In this document: positions 6,404 through 7,567 of the stretch, piece after piece
How positions within the stretch are numbered: the stretch's first letter is position 1
How the letters are laid out: every line of letters starts with the position of its first letter
NCBI GenBank assembly: GCA_039926025.1
Contig: JBDSXV010000190.1
Coordinates: 1 to 7,567 of the forward strand
DNA: 7,567 bases
Origin: Dokdonella_A sp039926025
GTDB lineage: Bacteria; Pseudomonadota; Gammaproteobacteria; Xanthomonadales; Rhodanobacteraceae
Direction of reading: 5' to 3'
Notes under the pieces: generated by a model
What the model was told of the DNA's origin: nothing
What the model saw: only the letters and a program-made list of their open reading frames with translations
The model's database searches: none
Made by a program: the position numbers and the translations under genes

Positions 6404-7507
6404 TCAGTAATTGTGCGCGTCGAAGGCTTCGGCCATCGGCGAATCACCGCCCTCGGCGAGGCGAACCTTGAGCGCAAGACCGTCGCGTGAATCGGCGTGA
6501 TTGAGCGCCTCCTCAAGTTCGATCTTGCCTTCCTTGTACAGCGCATACAGCGACTGATCGAAGGTCTGCATGCCGTCCTGCAGGCTGCGGTCCATCGCCT
6601 CCTTGACTTCGTGAACCTGGCCACGACGCAACAGGTCGCGGATATGTGGAGTATTGATCAGCACTTCGACCGCCGGTATGCGGCGACCGTCCTTGCCCAT
6701 CACGAGACGCTGGCTGATGACTGCCTTCAGGTTCAGCGCGACGTTCATCAGGATGTTCTTGTGCGCGGCTTCCGGGAAGAAATTGAGAATGCGCTCGATC
6801 GTCTGGTCGGCGTTGTTCGAGTGCAAGGTCGCGAGGCAGAGATGGCCGGTTTCCGAAAATGTGATGGCGGCTTCCATCGTCGTCGAATCACGGATTTCAC
6901 CTATCAGGATCACGTCGGGTGCTTCACGCATCGCGTTTTTCAGCGCTTCGTGGAAGCTGTGCGTGTCGAGACCGACTTCGCGCTGGTTCACTACCGACTT
7001 CTTGTGCCGATAGAGATACTCGATCGGATCCTCGATAGTCAGGATATGCCCGGACGAATTCATGTTGCGATGGTCGATCATCGACGCGAGCGTGGTCGAC
7101 TTGCCCGAGCCAGTCGCACCGACCAGCAGGACCAGGCCGCGTGGTTCCATGATGATGCTCTTGAACAGCGGCGGCAGTTTCAGCTGCTCGATGGTCGGGA
7201 TCTCGCTCTTGATCGCGCGGATCACCATGCCGACTTCGCCGCGTTGCTTGAACACGTTGATACGAAAGCGCCCGGCATCCTTCACCGCGATCGCCATGTT
7301 GAGCTCGAGGTTCTTCTCGAACGCGGGAACCTGGCCCTCATCCATTAGCGAGTAGGCGATCTTCTTGACCATGCCGTTGGGCATGCCGGTATTGCCGAGC
7401 GGATAGAGCTTACCCTCGACCTTAATGTTCACGGGAGCGCCGGTGGTCAGGAACATGTCCGACGCACCTTTCTCGGTCATCAATTTCAGGAAGTAGCCGA
7501 TGTCCAT
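6404..7507 (-). CDS. pilU: Type IV pilus retraction ATPase PilU
   Basis: A protein of 367 aa, close to the usual PilU length, from ATG (complement of 7505-7507). It is a hexameric cytoplasmic secretion-type ATPase that helps PilT retract type IVa pili for twitching and DNA uptake. The N-terminal domain runs to about residue 100 and begins MDIGYFLKLMTEKGASDMFL. Walker A is GATGSGKST (130-138). The Asp box is HILTIEDPIE (154-163). Walker B is DVILIGEIRD (198-207), with the catalytic Glu at 204. The His box is TGHLCLATLH (220-229). PilU rather than PilT is supported by the C-terminal GMQTFDQSLYALYKEGKI region, the HADS segment (337-340), an acidic tail and no PilT-type AIRNLIRE motif. A weak GAG-containing ribosome site lies about 9 bases before the ATG. 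pilT usually lies just upstream, but the 60 bases remaining show no end of another gene: all three - strand frames are open there. Confidence 0.95.
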   Translation of the reverse strand: MDIGYFLKLMTEKGASDMFLTTGAPVNIKVEGKLYPLGNTGMPNGMVKKIAYSLMDEGQVPAFEKNLELNMAIAVKDAGRFRINVFKQRGEVGMVIRAIKSEIPTIEQLKLPPLFKSIIMEPRGLVLLVGATGSGKSTTLASMIDHRNMNSSGHILTIEDPIEYLYRHKKSVVNQREVGLDTHSFHEALKNAMREAPDVILIGEIRDSTTMEAAITFSETGHLCLATLHSNNADQTIERILNFFPEAAHKNILMNVALNLKAVISQRLVMGKDGRRIPAVEVLINTPHIRDLLRRGQVHEVKEAMDRSLQDGMQTFDQSLYALYKEGKIELEEALNHADSRDGLALKVRLAEGGDSPMAEAFDAHNY

Positions 7508-7567
7508 CGGTATTTCTCGCTTGGCATGCGGTTGAGAGGATACGCGCGAGCAGGTGGCGACGTGCAG

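Noticed and set aside
6497..7348. A 283-codon + strand frame opposite pilU
   Set aside because: It is entirely antisense to a strongly conserved ATPase gene and its product looks like none known; long open antisense frames are common in GC-rich genes.
1..7567. CRISPR array, tRNA, rRNA, insertion sequence or attachment site
   Set aside because: No regularly spaced repeats, tRNA-like cloverleaf, transposase gene or flanking duplications were seen in the window.

Overview
This window looks like a chromosomal stretch of a GC-rich, didermic gammaproteobacterium. The best guess is the Xanthomonadales/Lysobacterales (Xanthomonadaceae or Rhodanobacteraceae). The grounds are a TonB-dependent receptor with an aromatic C-terminus, a PilU-type type IV pilus ATPase, and TPR-sulfotransferases of the kind seen in those groups. 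The assignment is inference from protein types, because no rRNA or other marker is present.

Layout, left to right. (1) The C-terminal part of a TonB-dependent outer-membrane receptor on the + strand, truncated by the window edge and ending at 752. (2) A strong intrinsic terminator at 777-811. (3) Eight bases further on, a + strand gene (ST1, 819-2651) for a TPR protein with a C-terminal PAPS-dependent sulfotransferase domain. (4) A 78-base convergent gap. (5) A second TPR-sulfotransferase (ST2, 2730-4304) on the - strand. (6) A 351-base non-coding stretch with a heptamer tandem repeat and hairpins. (7) A third TPR-sulfotransferase (ST3, 4656-6248) on the - strand. (8) A 155-base gap with a candidate promoter/operator palindrome and a weak terminator. 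(9) pilU (6404-7507) on the - strand, complete, with 60 bases of upstream sequence.

The main observation is three neighbouring but clearly divergent TPR-sulfotransferases. Each keeps the full residue set expected of a tyrosylprotein-sulfotransferase (TPST)-like enzyme. The P-loop has Arg in PRSGT/S-T, a Glu lies exactly 21 residues after that Arg, a Lys sits in D-K-x-P, the 3'-phosphate site is Arg-x7-Ser, and a late Ser lies three residues before a conserved Gln-Val. ST1 also carries a QVIEPVN tail that resembles animal TPSTs. A plausible but unproven picture is cytoplasmic sulfation of proteins or peptides recruited through the TPR arrays, with at least ST1 tied by position to the receptor gene. 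No RaxX-like small substrate gene was recognised here. pilU acts in twitching motility, and its link to the sulfotransferases may be positional only.
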